Below, piece after piece: positions 27,158 to 37,508 of a stretch of 64,000 nucleotides of DNA. Where the stretch lies: positions 1 to 64,000 of the forward strand of contig NZ_JHWH01000013.1 of the NCBI RefSeq assembly GCF_000622145.1, written 5' to 3'. Origin of the DNA: Paracoccus yeei ATCC BAA-599. GTDB taxonomy: Bacteria > Pseudomonadota > Alphaproteobacteria > Rhodobacterales > Rhodobacteraceae. The notes under the pieces are model-generated. The model worked only from the letters and a program-made list of their open reading frames with translations, did not search any database and was not told the DNA's origin. The stretch's first letter is position 1; every line of letters begins with the position of its first letter. The position numbers and the translations under genes were made by a program.

Positions 27158-28326
27158 GCCGCCCCCGCCGTGCAGGCGGCAAGCCGCCGCGCCTGCGCGT
27201 CCCATTCCAGTACGGTCGCCAGATCGCCGGGGCTGGACGCAAAGCCGGGCTCGCGTGCACAGGCGTCCAGCGCACGTTCGACCGCCGGGGCCATGTCCAT
27301 GAAGCCGATGCGGCCGGCGATGAAGTCGTCCAGCGCCTGTTCCTTGGCCGCGTTCAACACCGCGCCCGCCGCGCCGCCGGCCCGGATGACCTGACGCGCC
27401 AGCCGCAGCGCGGGCCAGCGCGCCTCGTCCGGGGCCGTGAAGGTCAGGCTGCCAAGCGCCGCCAGGTCCAGCGCCGGCACCGGCAGGGCCGCGCGCTGCG
27501 GCCAGTGCAGCGCATAGCCGATCGCATGGCGCATGTCCGGCGCGCCCAGATGCGCGATCGAGCCGCCGTCCCTGTGGCTGACCATGGCGTGAACGATGGA
27601 TTGCGGATGCACCAGCACCTTGATCTGGTCGCAGGACAGGCCAAAGAATTCGTGCGCCTCGATGACCTCCAGCGCCTTGTTGAACATGCTGGCGCTATCG
27701 ATGGTGATGCGCTGCCCCATCGCCCAATTGGGATGCGAGGATGCCTCGGCCACCGTGGCCCGAGCCAGCCGCTCCAGCGGCCAGTCGCGGAAAGCGCCCC
27801 CCGAGGCGGTGATGGTAACATGCTCGACACTGTCGAGGTTTTCTCCGTGAAGCGATTGAAATATCGCGGAATGTTCGGAATCGACAGGCAGGATCACGGC
27901 CCCGTTGCGCTGGCTTTCGCCCATCACCAGGCGCCCTGCGGCGACCAGCGATTCCTTGTTGGCCAGGGCCAGCGTGCCGCCACGGCGCAGAACCTCCAGT
28001 CCCGGCGGCAGGCCGGCTGCGCCGATGATGGCAGACAGGGTCCAGTCGGCCGGGCGCGCCGCCGCCTCGGCCACGGCCTCGGGGCCCGCTGCCGTCTCGA
28101 TGCCCGAACCGGCCAGCGCCTCGCGCAGCGCGCCCAGCTTTTCCGGCAGCGCGGTCACGGCGATCTCGGCCCGCAGGGCGCGCGCCATTTCGGCCAGGCG
28201 CCCGACATTGGCCGCCCCGGTCAGGGCGACGGTGCGATAGGCCTCGGGCCCGCCCGCACGCATCAGCAGATCAAATGCGCTTTCGCCGATGGACCCCGTG
28301 GCCCCCAGCACCGAAACGCTGCGCAT
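27154..28326 (-). CDS. dxr: 1-deoxy-D-xylulose 5-phosphate reductoisomerase
   Basis: 390 residues. NADPH site GATGSIGESAFDLL (9-22), ALANKESLVAAG, metal block PVDSEHSAIFQ, and the loop ASGGAFRDWPLE are all intact. It makes 2-C-methyl-D-erythritol 4-phosphate in the MEP isoprenoid pathway, feeding UppS encoded two genes upstream. The start at 28326 (MRSVSVLGATGS) follows cdsA by 5 bp. Confidence 0.97.
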   Translation of the reverse strand: MRSVSVLGATGSIGESAFDLLMRAGGPEAYRTVALTGAANVGRLAEMARALRAEIAVTALPEKLGALREALAGSGIETAAGPEAVAEAAARPADWTLSAIIGAAGLPPGLEVLRRGGTLALANKESLVAAGRLVMGESQRNGAVILPVDSEHSAIFQSLHGENLDSVEHVTITASGGAFRDWPLERLARATVAEASSHPNWAMGQRITIDSASMFNKALEVIEAHEFFGLSCDQIKVLVHPQSIVHAMVSHRDGGSIAHLGAPDMRHAIGYALHWPQRAALPVPALDLAALGSLTFTAPDEARWPALRLARQVIRAGGAAGAVLNAAKEQALDDFIAGRIGFMDMAPAVERALDACAREPGFASSPGDLATVLEWDAQARRLAACTAGAA

Positions 28327-28331
28327 GGTCC

Positions 28332-29180
28332 TCAGCCTCCGATTATCGGCAACAGATGGACCAGCATCAGCACCAGTGCAAGCAGCAACGCCCCCGACAT
28401 GGCGTCGAAACGGTCCATGACCCCGCCGTGGCCGGGGATCAGCTGCGAACTGTCCTTGGCGCCCACCCGGCGCTTGAGCCAGCTTTCCGCGATGTCGCCG
28501 AACTGCCCCGCGATCGCCAGCAGCGGCCCGACCAGCAGGACCGGCCAAGTCCCCAGGCCGAACACCCACAGGCCAAGGGCCAGCACCAGCGCGCCGACCC
28601 AGCCGGCAAGCGTGCCGCTCCAGGTCTTTTTGGGGCTGATCGAGGGCCAGAACTTGCGGCCGCCGACCTTGCGGCCCACGAAATAGCCCAGCACATCCGA
28701 CTGCACCACGGTCGCCACGATCCAGAACACCGTCGCCAGGCCCATCACCTCGCGCATGGCGACCAGCGCATAGGCGGCGCCCAGGATCGCGACGGTGAAC
28801 AGCACATAGGCGGGCCGTTCGTGGCTGTGCGTGCCCGGCAGCCCGGCCAGGATCGGCAGCAAGATCAGCAGCAAAGGCTTGTCGCCGGACAGGACCAGCA
28901 TGGTCAGCAGAACCAGCCCCGACAGCAGGCCGATCAGCACCGGATGGCGCGGGCTGTGAAACTCGGGATGGCGCCAGCCCGTCAGCCGGGCCAGTTCCCA
29001 CATCATCAGACCTGCGATGACCGAAACGCCCAGCCGCATCCACAGGCCCGAGGACAGCAGCAGCACGATGCCGATGACCAGCAGCAACGCGCCCCAGCCG
29101 AAGCGCTTGCGCAGATCGGACCACTTGCCCGGCTTGAGCCTGTCACGCAACCGCCCGCGAGGGGTGTCGCCCCCCGTCAT
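28332..29180 (-). CDS. cdsA: Phosphatidate cytidylyltransferase (CDP-diglyceride synthase)
   Basis: 282 residues with about eight hydrophobic segments. The C-terminal signature SWLKRRVGAKDSSQLIPGHG continues into GVMDRFD, diagnostic of CdsA. It makes CDP-diacylglycerol for phospholipids at the inner membrane. The start at 29180 overlaps uppS by ATGA. Confidence 0.95.
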   Translation of the reverse strand: MTGGDTPRGRLRDRLKPGKWSDLRKRFGWGALLLVIGIVLLLSSGLWMRLGVSVIAGLMMWELARLTGWRHPEFHSPRHPVLIGLLSGLVLLTMLVLSGDKPLLLILLPILAGLPGTHSHERPAYVLFTVAILGAAYALVAMREVMGLATVFWIVATVVQSDVLGYFVGRKVGGRKFWPSISPKKTWSGTLAGWVGALVLALGLWVFGLGTWPVLLVGPLLAIAGQFGDIAESWLKRRVGAKDSSQLIPGHGGVMDRFDAMSGALLLALVLMLVHLLPIIGG

Positions 29181-29911
29181 GCGCCCCCGAAGCGCCGGTC
29201 GCGCAACCCGAAGCGGTCCAGGATGGCGGCCAGATGATCCGGGGTGAAATCGGGCCAAAGCGTGGGCGTGAATTCGTATTCCGAATAGGCCGCCTGATAG
29301 GGCAGGAAATTCGAGGTCCGGGTTTCCCCGCTGGTGCGGATCACCAGGTCGGGGTCGGGCTGACCCGCCGTATCCAGGCAGGCGGCGAAATCGGCCTCGG
29401 TAGGTGCTTGAATCTCGCCCCGGGCGATGCGCTCCGCCATGCGGGCGGCGGCGCGCGCGATCTCGTCCCGGCCGCCGTAGTTGATCGCGACGGTCAGGTT
29501 CAGCCGGCTGTTGCAGGCGGTGCGCGCCTCGATCCCGGCCATCAGCCGCTGCAGCCGGGGATCCAGCCGCTCGCGTCCGCCGATGAAGCGCATCCGCACG
29601 CCCTCGGCGGACAGGCCATCGGCCTCGCGCTCGATATAGCGGGCAAAGATGCGCATCAGGCCCAGGACCTCCTCGGCCGTGCGCTTCCAGTTCTCGGTCG
29701 AAAAGGCGTAAAGCGTCAGCCAGTTCACCCCCATGTCGGGACAGGCGCGCACGATCTGCTTGACGCGTTCGGCCCCCCGCCGATGGCCGACAAGCCGCGG
29801 CCAGCCCTTGTTGACGGCCCAGCGGCCGTTGCCATCCATGATGATGGCGACATGCCGGGGTTTGGCGTCGCCGCCCCCGGCTTTGGGCAGGCTGGCTGCG
29901 GGATCGGCCAT
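29177..29911 (-). CDS. uppS: Undecaprenyl diphosphate synthase (isoprenyl transferase)
   Basis: 244 residues. MDGNGRWA with the catalytic Asp, HRRGAERVKQIV, TLYAFSTENWKR, NYGGRDEI and PDPDLVIRTSGETRTSNFLPYQ in order. It makes the C55 carrier lipid for peptidoglycan and polysaccharides. It is separated from frr by 5 bp and overlaps cdsA. Confidence 0.97.
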   Translation of the reverse strand: MADPAASLPKAGGGDAKPRHVAIIMDGNGRWAVNKGWPRLVGHRRGAERVKQIVRACPDMGVNWLTLYAFSTENWKRTAEEVLGLMRIFARYIEREADGLSAEGVRMRFIGGRERLDPRLQRLMAGIEARTACNSRLNLTVAINYGGRDEIARAAARMAERIARGEIQAPTEADFAACLDTAGQPDPDLVIRTSGETRTSNFLPYQAAYSEYEFTPTLWPDFTPDHLAAILDRFGLRDRRFGGA

Positions 29912-29916
29912 CTGGA

Positions 29917-30480
29917 TCAGACCTGCATGATTTCGGCTTGCTTGGATTCCAGCGCCTGGTCCACAGCCGCGATCATCTTGTCGGTCAGATCCTGCACGGC
30001 CGATTCCCAGAACTTCTGATCGTCCTCGGACATGCCGGCCGCCTTGGCCTTCTTGATCTGGTCCATGCCGTCGCGGCGCACGTTGCGGATCGCGACGCGG
30101 GCATGTTCGGCATATTGCGCGGCAACGCGGGTCAGGTCGCGGCGACGCTCCTCGTTCAATTCGGGGATCGGCAGCATGATGATGGTGCCGTTCAACTGCG
30201 GGTTGATGCCCAGGCCGGAATCGCGGATCGCCTTTTCGGCCTTTCCGACCAGCGCCTTGTCCCAGATGTTGATCGTCACCATACGCGGCTCGGGCACGTT
30301 CACCGTGCCGATCTGGTTGATGGGCGTGGGCGAGCCATAGGCATCCACCATGATCGGCTCGACCATGCTGGCCGAGGCGCGGCCGGTGCGCAGCGACGCA
30401 AATTCATGGCGCAGCGAATCCATGGCGCCCTTCATGCGGCGTTCCAGGTCGTCGGTGTCGATCTCGATCTCGTCGGACAT
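29917..30480 (-). CDS. frr: Ribosome recycling factor
   Basis: 187 residues, standard. [20 protein letters not shown] and [20 protein letters not shown] are family blocks. It splits post-termination ribosomes with EF-G. It precedes uppS and follows pyrH by about 80 bp. Confidence 0.97.
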   Translation of the reverse strand: MSDEIEIDTDDLERRMKGAMDSLRHEFASLRTGRASASMVEPIMVDAYGSPTPINQIGTVNVPEPRMVTINIWDKALVGKAEKAIRDSGLGINPQLNGTIIMLPIPELNEERRRDLTRVAAQYAEHARVAIRNVRRDGMDQIKKAKAAGMSEDDQKFWESAVQDLTDKMIAAVDQALESKQAEIMQV

Positions 30481-30559
30481 GCTCGGTCATGGCCTCTGCT
30501 GTTGGTTTTCAGCGCTTTTAGCCGAGCCTTGCCGGCAAGGCAAAGCCTATGCTGCCATT

Positions 30560-31291
30560 TTAACCATGCACCCGCGTATAAGTGCCCTCGCCTGCCAGGA
30601 TTCCTCGGAAACCGCCGGGCTCATCCAGCGAGAAAACGATGATCGGCAGGTCGTTGTCGCGTGCCAGCGCAATGGCCGAGGCGTCCATCACCCCCAGGTG
30701 CTTTTGCAGAACCTCGTCATAGGTGACGTTTTCATAGCGCTTGGCGTCGGGGAATTTCTTGGGATCCTTGTCATAGACGCCATCGACCTTGGTGCCCTTG
30801 AAGATCGCCTCGCAGTTCATTTCATTGGCGCGCAGCGTCGCCGCCGTGTCGGTGGTGAAATAGGGGTTGCCGGTGCCGGCGGCAAAGATGCAGACGCGCT
30901 TCTTTTCCAGGTGGCGGACGGCGCGGCGGCGGATATACGGTTCGGCCACCTCGTCCATGCGGATGGCGCTGATGACGCGGGTGTGGATGCCCTCGGCCTC
31001 CAGCGCGGCCTGCATGCCCAGGGCGTTCATCACCGTGGCCAGCATCCCCATGTAATCGGCGGTCGCGCGGTCCATGCCCTGCGCGCTGCCCTGCAGGCCG
31101 CGAAAGATGTTGCCGCCGCCGATGACCATGCAGATCTCGACCCCCATGTCGTGGACCGAGCGGACTTCGTGCGCGATGCGCGCCACGGTCGGCGGATGCA
31201 GGCCATAGCCCTGGTCGCCCATCAGCGCCTCGCCCGAGATTTTCAGCATGACGCGGCCGTATTTGCCGGGCTTCTTGGTGTCGTCGGTCAT
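30560..31291 (-). CDS. pyrH: UMP kinase
   Basis: 243 residues. [10 protein letters not shown] near residue 16, [10 protein letters not shown], and [14 protein letters not shown] are PyrH hallmarks. It phosphorylates UMP to UDP with ATP. An in-frame upstream start would add nine residues; 31291 gives [14 protein letters not shown]. It heads the minus-strand pyrH-frr-uppS-cdsA-dxr-rseP-bamA-skp run and is divergent from miaA. Confidence 0.96.
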   Translation of the reverse strand: MTDDTKKPGKYGRVMLKISGEALMGDQGYGLHPPTVARIAHEVRSVHDMGVEICMVIGGGNIFRGLQGSAQGMDRATADYMGMLATVMNALGMQAALEAEGIHTRVISAIRMDEVAEPYIRRRAVRHLEKKRVCIFAAGTGNPYFTTDTAATLRANEMNCEAIFKGTKVDGVYDKDPKKFPDAKRYENVTYDEVLQKHLGVMDASAIALARDNDLPIIVFSLDEPGGFRGILAGEGTYTRVHG

Positions 31292-31379
31292 CACGGGCCG
31301 CCTTGTTCGCAGTTTCATTGCCGCGCAAAATGTCGCAAACAGCCCCGATGTTCAACCGCCACCACGCTTTGCTGTCCTG

Positions 31380-32273
31380 ATGTCAGACCGGCTTTCCGCC
31401 TTGATCCCGGCCGGCCGCCATGTGCTGATCGCCGGCCCGACCGCCAGCGGCAAATCGGCGCTGGCGCTGGGCATCGCACGGTCGCAGGGCGGGGTCATCG
31501 TGAACGCGGATGCGTTGCAGGTCTGGTCGTGCTGGCGGGTGATCTCGGCCCGTCCCTCGGCCGAGGAGGAGGCGCAGGCCCCGCACAGACTTTACGGCCA
31601 CATGCTGCCCGGCGCGCCCTATTCCGTGGGCGACTGGCTGGCGCAGCTGCGCGAGATCCTGGCGACGGGCCAGCGGCTGATCGTGGTGGGCGGGACCGGG
31701 CTTTACCTGAACGCCTTGACCAGCGGGCTGGCCGTCATGCCCCCGGTTCCCGCCGAAGTCCGGGCACGGGCCGATGCGCTGATCGCGGAACCCGGCGGGC
31801 TGGCGCGGATGGTGGCCGATCTCGACCCCGACACGCGGGCCCGCATCGACCTGCGCAACCCCGCCCGCGTCCAGCGCGCCTGGGAGGTGCTGACCGCGTC
31901 GGGCCGGGGCCTGGCCGCCTGGCAGGCCGAGACGCCGCCGCCCCTGATCCCTGCGTCGGCCGCCGAGCGGATTGTCCTGACCAGCGACCGCGACTGGCTG
32001 GCCCGGCGGATCGAGCGGCGGTTTCATGCGATGATGGAGCAGGGCGCGCTGGACGAGGTGCGCGCCATGCTGCCGCGCTGGCAGCCCCGTGCGCTTTGGG
32101 CGCGCGCCATCGGCGCACCGGAACTGGTCGCGCATCTGCGCGGCGAATCGACGCTGGATCAGGCGATCGAACGCGCCATCGTCGCGACCCGGCAATATGC
32201 CAAGGCGCAGCGCATCTTTTTCCGGGGCAGGCTGCGCGACTGGCGACAAATTCCCGTCGACCGGGAAAATTGA
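31380..32273 (+). CDS. miaA: tRNA dimethylallyltransferase
   Basis: 297 residues. P-loop GPTASGKS (19-26), the NADALQVW block, [10 protein letters not shown], and the C-terminal [14 protein letters not shown] typical of MiaA. It prenylates A37 of tRNAs that read UNN codons. The motif-2 usual Asp-Ser-x-Gln-Val appears as NADALQVW with the catalytic Asp kept. The start at 31380 is directly before [12 protein letters not shown]. Confidence 0.95.
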   Translation: MSDRLSALIPAGRHVLIAGPTASGKSALALGIARSQGGVIVNADALQVWSCWRVISARPSAEEEAQAPHRLYGHMLPGAPYSVGDWLAQLREILATGQRLIVVGGTGLYLNALTSGLAVMPPVPAEVRARADALIAEPGGLARMVADLDPDTRARIDLRNPARVQRAWEVLTASGRGLAAWQAETPPPLIPASAAERIVLTSDRDWLARRIERRFHAMMEQGALDEVRAMLPRWQPRALWARAIGAPELVAHLRGESTLDQAIERAIVATRQYAKAQRIFFRGRLRDWRQIPVDREN

Positions 32274-32366
32274 AGGCCGCGCGTTAATATCGCAACCTTG
32301 CGGCGTCTAAACCGTTGCTTGTGTAGGGGGCACAGCCCTCGGGAACCGCAAAGGCGGCGGCATGTC

Positions 32367-33380
32367 ATGAACCTGCGTCATCTTTTCCCTTGGCAGGACG
32401 ATCCGGCGGAGGCGCCCGCCCTGGAACGCCTGCGCCAGGCCCGGATCACGGCAGAGACCATTCTGGACCCTGCCCCCGTGGATCCCCGCGCCCTGCCCCC
32501 TGTTTCCGGTGACGCAGCTGCCTCGCCCTTGCCGTGCCCTCGGCGCCCGATGCCGTTCGACGGCCTGCGGCTGATCCCGCTGGACGGTTTCGTCTGGGGC
32601 GGCGCGGTCCAGCGGGCCCGGGCCGGACAAGGCGCCAGGCCCAGGGTTCGGGGCGATCATGTCCTGATCCTTGTGCAGGACGGCGGCATGACCATCGAGC
32701 TGCCCCGCAGCGGCCATCCGGTGTCGGCCGGGCGGCTGGCCTTTGTCCCGGCGGGCACGGCCTTTGCGATGCAGCCGGGCATGGGATGCCGGGGGCTGGT
32801 GTTGCTGGTGCCCCCCATGGTTGCCCAGCAGCTTGCGGTGGACCTGCCGCCCGCCTGGCGCTGTGGCCCGCCCCGCCCCGACGATGCCCCGTTGATCGAG
32901 CCCGCCCTGCGCGCCCTGGGTCGCGGGATACCGCGCGGCTCTGCGGATCTTGCGGCGGCCGCTTGCCAGCTTGGCCTGCTGGCGGCCGCGCTGAACCGGC
33001 TTTCGCCGGCCTCAGCGGACCCGGAAACGCAGACGAACATCGACTTCGCATCCTTGGCCGAACGCTTCCTGGCCGTGGCCAAAGGGCGCCTGGACCGGGA
33101 TATCGTCATTGCCGACCTGGCGGCGGATCTGGGCTGCACCGTCGCGCAACTGGACCGCGCCTGCCGCGCGGCGCGGGGCCGCAGCGCGCTGGAGCTGATC
33201 TATGCCCTGCGGCTTGAACGGGCCGCCCGGCTGTTGCGCGATACGGACCAACCCGTGACGCAGATCGCGCAGGAACTGGGCTATGGCGGGCTTGGCCATT
33301 TCATGCGCTGCTTCATGGCCGGAACCGGCCAGACGCCCGACCACTTCCGCGCCATGGTCCGGTCCGAGGCGGCCGAATAG
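32367..33380 (+). CDS. AraC family transcriptional regulator
   Basis: 337 residues. An N-terminal cupin-like sensory region (about 60-170) is followed by a C-terminal double helix-turn-helix (about 235-335): LAADLGCTVAQLDRACRAAR and VTQIAQELGYGGLGHFMRCF with the AraC signature. Ligand and targets are unknown. The 5' region has a small competing ATG at 32362 that reads only two codons. It converges on rlmE with 21 bp between stops. Confidence 0.87.
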   Translation: MNLRHLFPWQDDPAEAPALERLRQARITAETILDPAPVDPRALPPVSGDAAASPLPCPRRPMPFDGLRLIPLDGFVWGGAVQRARAGQGARPRVRGDHVLILVQDGGMTIELPRSGHPVSAGRLAFVPAGTAFAMQPGMGCRGLVLLVPPMVAQQLAVDLPPAWRCGPPRPDDAPLIEPALRALGRGIPRGSADLAAAACQLGLLAAALNRLSPASADPETQTNIDFASLAERFLAVAKGRLDRDIVIADLAADLGCTVAQLDRACRAARGRSALELIYALRLERAARLLRDTDQPVTQIAQELGYGGLGHFMRCFMAGTGQTPDHFRAMVRSEAAE

Positions 33381-33401
33381 GCCACCCTTGGCCCCCGGCC
33401 C

Positions 33402-34154
33402 TCACTCCTCGGCCGGCGCGGCAAGCGGATCGCGGCCGCGAAACCCCTGGGCCACGACGAACTTTTCCGACGAATCCGAGCGGCTGGCCGGCGGCTTGAC
33501 GTTCGCGACCTTGGTGAAGCTGCGCTTGAGCATCGCCTGCATGTCGTTCTCCGCCCCGCCCGCCAGCACCTTGGCGACAAAGGTGCCGCCCGGCTCCAGC
33601 ACGTCGAAGGCCAGTTGCAGCGCCGCCTCGACCAGGGCCACGATGCGCAGATGGTCGGTGCCCTTGTGGCCGGACGACGCCGCCGCCATGTCCGACATGA
33701 CCACATCGGCGCGACCGCCAAGCCAGTCCTTGACCTTGTCGTCCGCGCCCTCGGACAGGAAGTCCAGCTGATGGATTTCGGCCCCGGCGATGGGATCGAC
33801 CTCTTGCAGGTCGACGCCCAGCACGCGGCCGACCTTCTTGCCCGAGGTCTCGCCCAGGGCATTCACCCGCGCGACCGCGACCTGGCACCAGCCGCCGGGC
33901 GCGCAGCCCAGGTCCACCACCCGGGCGCCGGGCACCAGGAATCGATACTTGTCGTCCAATTCCAGGATCTTGTAGGCGGCCCGGCCGCGATAGCCCTCGC
34001 GTTTGGCGCGGGCCACATAGGGATCGTTCAGCTGGCGTTCCAGCCACAGCGTGCTGGACAGCTTGCGCCCCTTGGCCGATTTCACCCGCACCCGCAGGTC
34101 GCGTTGCCCGCGACCCGAGGATTTCTTTTCGCCCGGCGTCTTACCCTGGCTCAT
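33402..34154 (-). CDS. rlmE: 23S rRNA (uridine-2552 2'-O)-methyltransferase, RlmE/FtsJ
   Basis: 250 residues. The SAM motif [15 protein letters not shown], the K-D-K-E catalytic set seen through [20 protein letters not shown], and GGTFVAKVL. An N-terminal basic extension (about 1-45) and a short C-terminal tail exceed the E. coli enzyme (209 residues), common in Rhodobacterales. It lies 1 bp after the ppx gene. Confidence 0.94.
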   Translation of the reverse strand: MSQGKTPGEKKSSGRGQRDLRVRVKSAKGRKLSSTLWLERQLNDPYVARAKREGYRGRAAYKILELDDKYRFLVPGARVVDLGCAPGGWCQVAVARVNALGETSGKKVGRVLGVDLQEVDPIAGAEIHQLDFLSEGADDKVKDWLGGRADVVMSDMAAASSGHKGTDHLRIVALVEAALQLAFDVLEPGGTFVAKVLAGGAENDMQAMLKRSFTKVANVKPPASRSDSSEKFVVAQGFRGRDPLAAPAEE

Positions 34155-34155
34155 C

Positions 34156-35280
34156 TCATGCCACCCCGTTCAATCCATCCGGGGCCAAGACCCCGTCCTT
34201 GACCATCTGCGCGTAAAGCAGCCCCTCGCGCAGGCCGCGATCGGCGACCGACAGCCGCGTCGTCGGCCAGACCCGCATCAGCGTCTGCAGGATCGCCGCG
34301 CCCGACATGATAAGTGCGTGACGCTCGCGCCCGATGCGCGGGTCGGCGCGCCGCCCCTCGGGCCCCAGCGCCAGGTAATCGCGGATCACCCGGTCGATCT
34401 GGGCCGAGGTCATGGTCAGCCCGTCCACCTTGGTCCGGTCATAGCGCCGCAACCCCAGGTGGCTGGCCGCCACGGTCGTCACCGTCCCCGAGGTGCCGAT
34501 CACCTGGAAACTGTCGTCGAAGCTTTGCGTCAGCGCATAGGGGCTGAAACCCGACAGCATCTCCTCGAAATGCCAGGACATCAGGGCGAAACGGCCCTGG
34601 TCGTCCTCGACATCCTCGAACTGGTCGCGCAGCGTGGCGACCCCCAGGGGCACGCTGATCCAGTCCACGACACGCGCGCCGCCCGGGCGCGGATTGCGGA
34701 ACCCGTCGGCCAGACGCATGATCGCGCGCGGCCGCTCGGTCGGCTCGACATCCTCGAGGTCGATCCAGACCAGTTCGGTGGACCCCCCGCCGATATCGAC
34801 GACCAGCAATTGGTCCGTGCGATGGCTGACCAGCGGCGCGCAGGAGATCACGGCCAGCCGGGCCTCCTCCTCGGCGTCGATGATTTCCACCGGCAGGCCG
34901 GTTTCGCGCCGGATCATGCGCAGGAAGTCGCGGCTGTTGCGTGCGCGCCGGCAGGCCTCGGTCGCGACCAGACGCATGCGCGTGACCTTGTGCGCCTCAA
35001 GCTTGCGCCGGCACACCTGCAGGGCATGGACCGTCCGCGCCATCGAGGGACGCGAAAGCCTGCCCGATGCTTCCAGCCCCTGCCCCAGCTGGACAGGTTT
35101 CGAGAAGCTGTCGACCACCTGGAACTGACTGCCCTGGGGTCGGGCAATCAGCATCCGGCAGCTGTTGGTGCCAAGATCCAAGGCCGCGTAAAGCAGCCCG
35201 TCCTCGGCCGGGCGGGTGACGAAAGGCTCGACCGTTTTTTTCGGGAACGCGTCCGCACCCGCAGGACGCCTGGGCGCCAT
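34156..35280 (-). CDS. Ppx/GppA-family exopolyphosphatase / guanosine pentaphosphatase
   Basis: 374 residues. The actin-like phosphate 1 block [14 protein letters not shown] (about 33-46) and phosphate 2 block [15 protein letters not shown] are intact, as are [10 protein letters not shown] and [11 protein letters not shown]. It lacks the C-terminal HD domain of long Ppx proteins. It precedes rlmE on the same strand with essentially no gap. Confidence 0.92.
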   Translation of the reverse strand: MAPRRPAGADAFPKKTVEPFVTRPAEDGLLYAALDLGTNSCRMLIARPQGSQFQVVDSFSKPVQLGQGLEASGRLSRPSMARTVHALQVCRRKLEAHKVTRMRLVATEACRRARNSRDFLRMIRRETGLPVEIIDAEEEARLAVISCAPLVSHRTDQLLVVDIGGGSTELVWIDLEDVEPTERPRAIMRLADGFRNPRPGGARVVDWISVPLGVATLRDQFEDVEDDQGRFALMSWHFEEMLSGFSPYALTQSFDDSFQVIGTSGTVTTVAASHLGLRRYDRTKVDGLTMTSAQIDRVIRDYLALGPEGRRADPRIGRERHALIMSGAAILQTLMRVWPTTRLSVADRGLREGLLYAQMVKDGVLAPDGLNGVA

Positions 35281-35397
35281 GTCACGCCCTCCGATAACAA
35301 GTTGAAACGAACGTAACGCGCGCCCCCCGGCGGTTCAAGACCCCGCGGGTCCTCGCGGGTTCTCGACAGGGCAGGACGGGCGGGCTATGCCTGCGCC

Positions 35398-35562
35398 ATG
35401 ATCGTCATCGCCGCCCTGATCCTTGGTGCCGCGATCGGCTGGATGCGCGCCGGGAAACTGGGCGGCGCCTTGGCCGACCGCGTGCAATACGCCGCAGCCC
35501 ACGCCATCGGATTCGCGGTGCTGGGCATTTTCCTGACCGTGCTGGTCAGCCGGATGACCTGA
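35398..35562 (+). CDS. 54-residue two-helix membrane protein
   Basis: Direct reading gives MIVIAALILGAAIGWMRAGK, a basic turn, then AIGFAVLGIFLTVLVSRMT: two membrane helices flanking a short polar loop. Its TGA overlaps the ATG of the VWA gene (TGATG), so the two are translationally coupled. The coding quality matches its neighbours. I do not recognise a characterised family; it may anchor the VWA or protease products (inference). Confidence 0.8.
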   Translation: MIVIAALILGAAIGWMRAGKLGGALADRVQYAAAHAIGFAVLGIFLTVLVSRMT

Positions 35563-36743
35563 TGTTTCGGCCCTTTCTCGACAGCCTGCGCCGGCACGGA
35601 GTGCCCGCCAGCCTGCGGGAATACCTGGACCTGCTGGCGGGTCTGCAGGCGGGCCTGTCGGACTGGACGCCCGAAGGGTTCTATCACCTGGCCCGCGCCA
35701 CGCTGGTCAAGTCCGAGGCGCATATCGACCGTTTCGACCGCGCCTTTGCCGAGGCGTTTTCCGGCCTGGACGAGATTCCGGTTCAGGCGCTGCTGGACGA
35801 GGTCTCGATCCCCCGCGAATGGCTTGAGAAGCTGGCCGAAAAGCTGCTGACGCCCGAGGAACGCGCCGCCATCCAGGGGCCCGGCAGCTTTGACGAACTG
35901 ATGAAACGCCTGCGCGAGCGCCTGGCCGAACAGCAGGGCCGCCACCAGGGCGGCAACAAATGGATCGGCACCGCCGGCACCTCGCCCTTCGGCGCCCATG
36001 GCTACAACCCCGAAGGCGTGCGCATCGGCCAGGACGCCAGCCGCCACCGCCGCGCGGTCAAGGTCTGGGACAAGCGCGAATTCCGCGACTTCGACGATTC
36101 GGTGGAACTGGGCACCCGCACCATCAAGGTCGCGCTGAAGCGGTTGCGCCAATGGGCCCGCCACGGCGCGGCCGAGGAACTGGACCTGCCCGGCACCATC
36201 CGCGCCAGCGCCGAGCACGGCTATATCGACGTGCAGACCCGGCCCGAGCGCAGGAATGCCGTCAAGGTCCTGCTGTTCCTGGACGCCGGCGGCAGCATGG
36301 ACGACCACTCGCGCCTGGTGGACGAGCTGTTCTCGGCCGCGCGGTCCGAGTTCAAGCATCTGGAACATTTCTATTTCCACAACTGCATCTATGAGGCGCT
36401 GTGGAAGGACAACCGCCGCCGCTGGACCGAAACCATGCCCACCTGGGACGTGCTGAACCGCTATGGCCGCGACTACAAGGCGATCATCGTGGGCGACGCC
36501 TCGATGTCGCCCTATGAGATTGCGGTGCCGGGCGGCGCGAACGAACACTGGAACCCCGAATCGGGCGAAACCTGGCTGCTGCGCCTGGGCGAGACATGGC
36601 CCGACCACGTCTGGCTGAACCCGGTGCCCCAGGGACAATGGGGACATACCCCCTCGATCCGCATGATCTCCGAGATCGTCCAGGGCCGGATGCAGCCCCT
36701 GACGCTGGACGGGCTGACGCGCGCCATGCGCCTGCTTGGCTAA
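35562..36743 (+). CDS. VWA domain-containing CoxE-like protein
   Basis: 393 residues. The C-terminal half is a von Willebrand A domain with the metal site DAGGS (241-245) in VLLFLDAGGSMDDHS, a Thr/Asp loop (VGDASMSPYE). The N-terminal half is helical (LREYLDLLAGLQAGL) as in CoxE/COG3825 proteins that work with MoxR-type AAA ATPases. No MoxR ATPase is adjacent, so it may pair with a distant one. It overlaps the 54-residue membrane protein and precedes an M48 protease. Confidence 0.87.
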   Translation: MFRPFLDSLRRHGVPASLREYLDLLAGLQAGLSDWTPEGFYHLARATLVKSEAHIDRFDRAFAEAFSGLDEIPVQALLDEVSIPREWLEKLAEKLLTPEERAAIQGPGSFDELMKRLRERLAEQQGRHQGGNKWIGTAGTSPFGAHGYNPEGVRIGQDASRHRRAVKVWDKREFRDFDDSVELGTRTIKVALKRLRQWARHGAAEELDLPGTIRASAEHGYIDVQTRPERRNAVKVLLFLDAGGSMDDHSRLVDELFSAARSEFKHLEHFYFHNCIYEALWKDNRRRWTETMPTWDVLNRYGRDYKAIIVGDASMSPYEIAVPGGANEHWNPESGETWLLRLGETWPDHVWLNPVPQGQWGHTPSIRMISEIVQGRMQPLTLDGLTRAMRLLG

Positions 36744-36770
36744 TGCCGCCAGCGGGCCCATATTCGGATC

Positions 36771-37454
36771 ATGCTGAAATTCACCCCGATCCTGCTGATC
36801 CTGCTTTATGCCATGGCGATGTGGTTCTTTTCGCTGTGGCGGCTCAAGGCCGAACTGAACAGCCGGTCGACGCCGCTGGACCATCCCCGGCTGAAACCGA
36901 TGCTGGAACGGCTGGGCCGGGCAATGGACCTGCCCCCGATCCGCGCCCATGTCTATGAAATCGCGCCGGTGAACGGGCTGGCGGCGCCCGACGGGCGGAT
37001 CTTCCTGACCCGGGGGTTTCTGGACAAGCTCGACGCCGGCGCCGTGACCGAGGCCGAGCTTGCCTCGGTCATCGCCCATGAACTGGGTCATGTGGCCCAC
37101 GGGCACGGCCGCCGGCGCATGGTCGATTTCGCCGGGCAGAACGTCATCCGCGTGGTTCTGGCCGGGGTGCTGGGCCGGTTCCTGCCCGGGATCGGCGCCT
37201 GGATCGCCAACCTTGCGGCGACCGCCGTCTCGGCCCGCCTCTCGCGCCAGGACGAATTCGAGGCCGACGCCTTCGCCAGCGCGCTGATGGTCAAGGCGGG
37301 CCTGGGCACGGCGCCGCAGAAAAGCCTGTTTCGCAAGCTCGATGCCCTGGCCGGGGGGCGCGGCACCGCACCGGCCTGGCTGCTGTCCCATCCCCGGACC
37401 GACAAGCGCATCGCCGCCATCGAGGCGCTGGAACGCCGCTGGGGCATCGCCTGA
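36771..37454 (+). CDS. M48-family membrane metalloprotease
   Basis: 227 residues. One N-terminal membrane helix (about 3-22), zinc motif HELGH at 103-107, glutamate ligand in SRQDEFEADAFASALM, and the closing LLSHPRTDKRIAAIEAL as in HtpX/Oma1-type proteases. It begins 27 bp after the VWA gene. The substrate is unknown; a membrane quality-control role is the family expectation. Confidence 0.9.
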   Translation: MLKFTPILLILLYAMAMWFFSLWRLKAELNSRSTPLDHPRLKPMLERLGRAMDLPPIRAHVYEIAPVNGLAAPDGRIFLTRGFLDKLDAGAVTEAELASVIAHELGHVAHGHGRRRMVDFAGQNVIRVVLAGVLGRFLPGIGAWIANLAATAVSARLSRQDEFEADAFASALMVKAGLGTAPQKSLFRKLDALAGGRGTAPAWLLSHPRTDKRIAAIEALERRWGIA

Positions 37455-37508
37455 CTTGTAGCGGACGGGGTTTGGACTATGCTGCGGTTGCAAAACCGCC
37501 GAGTTCAG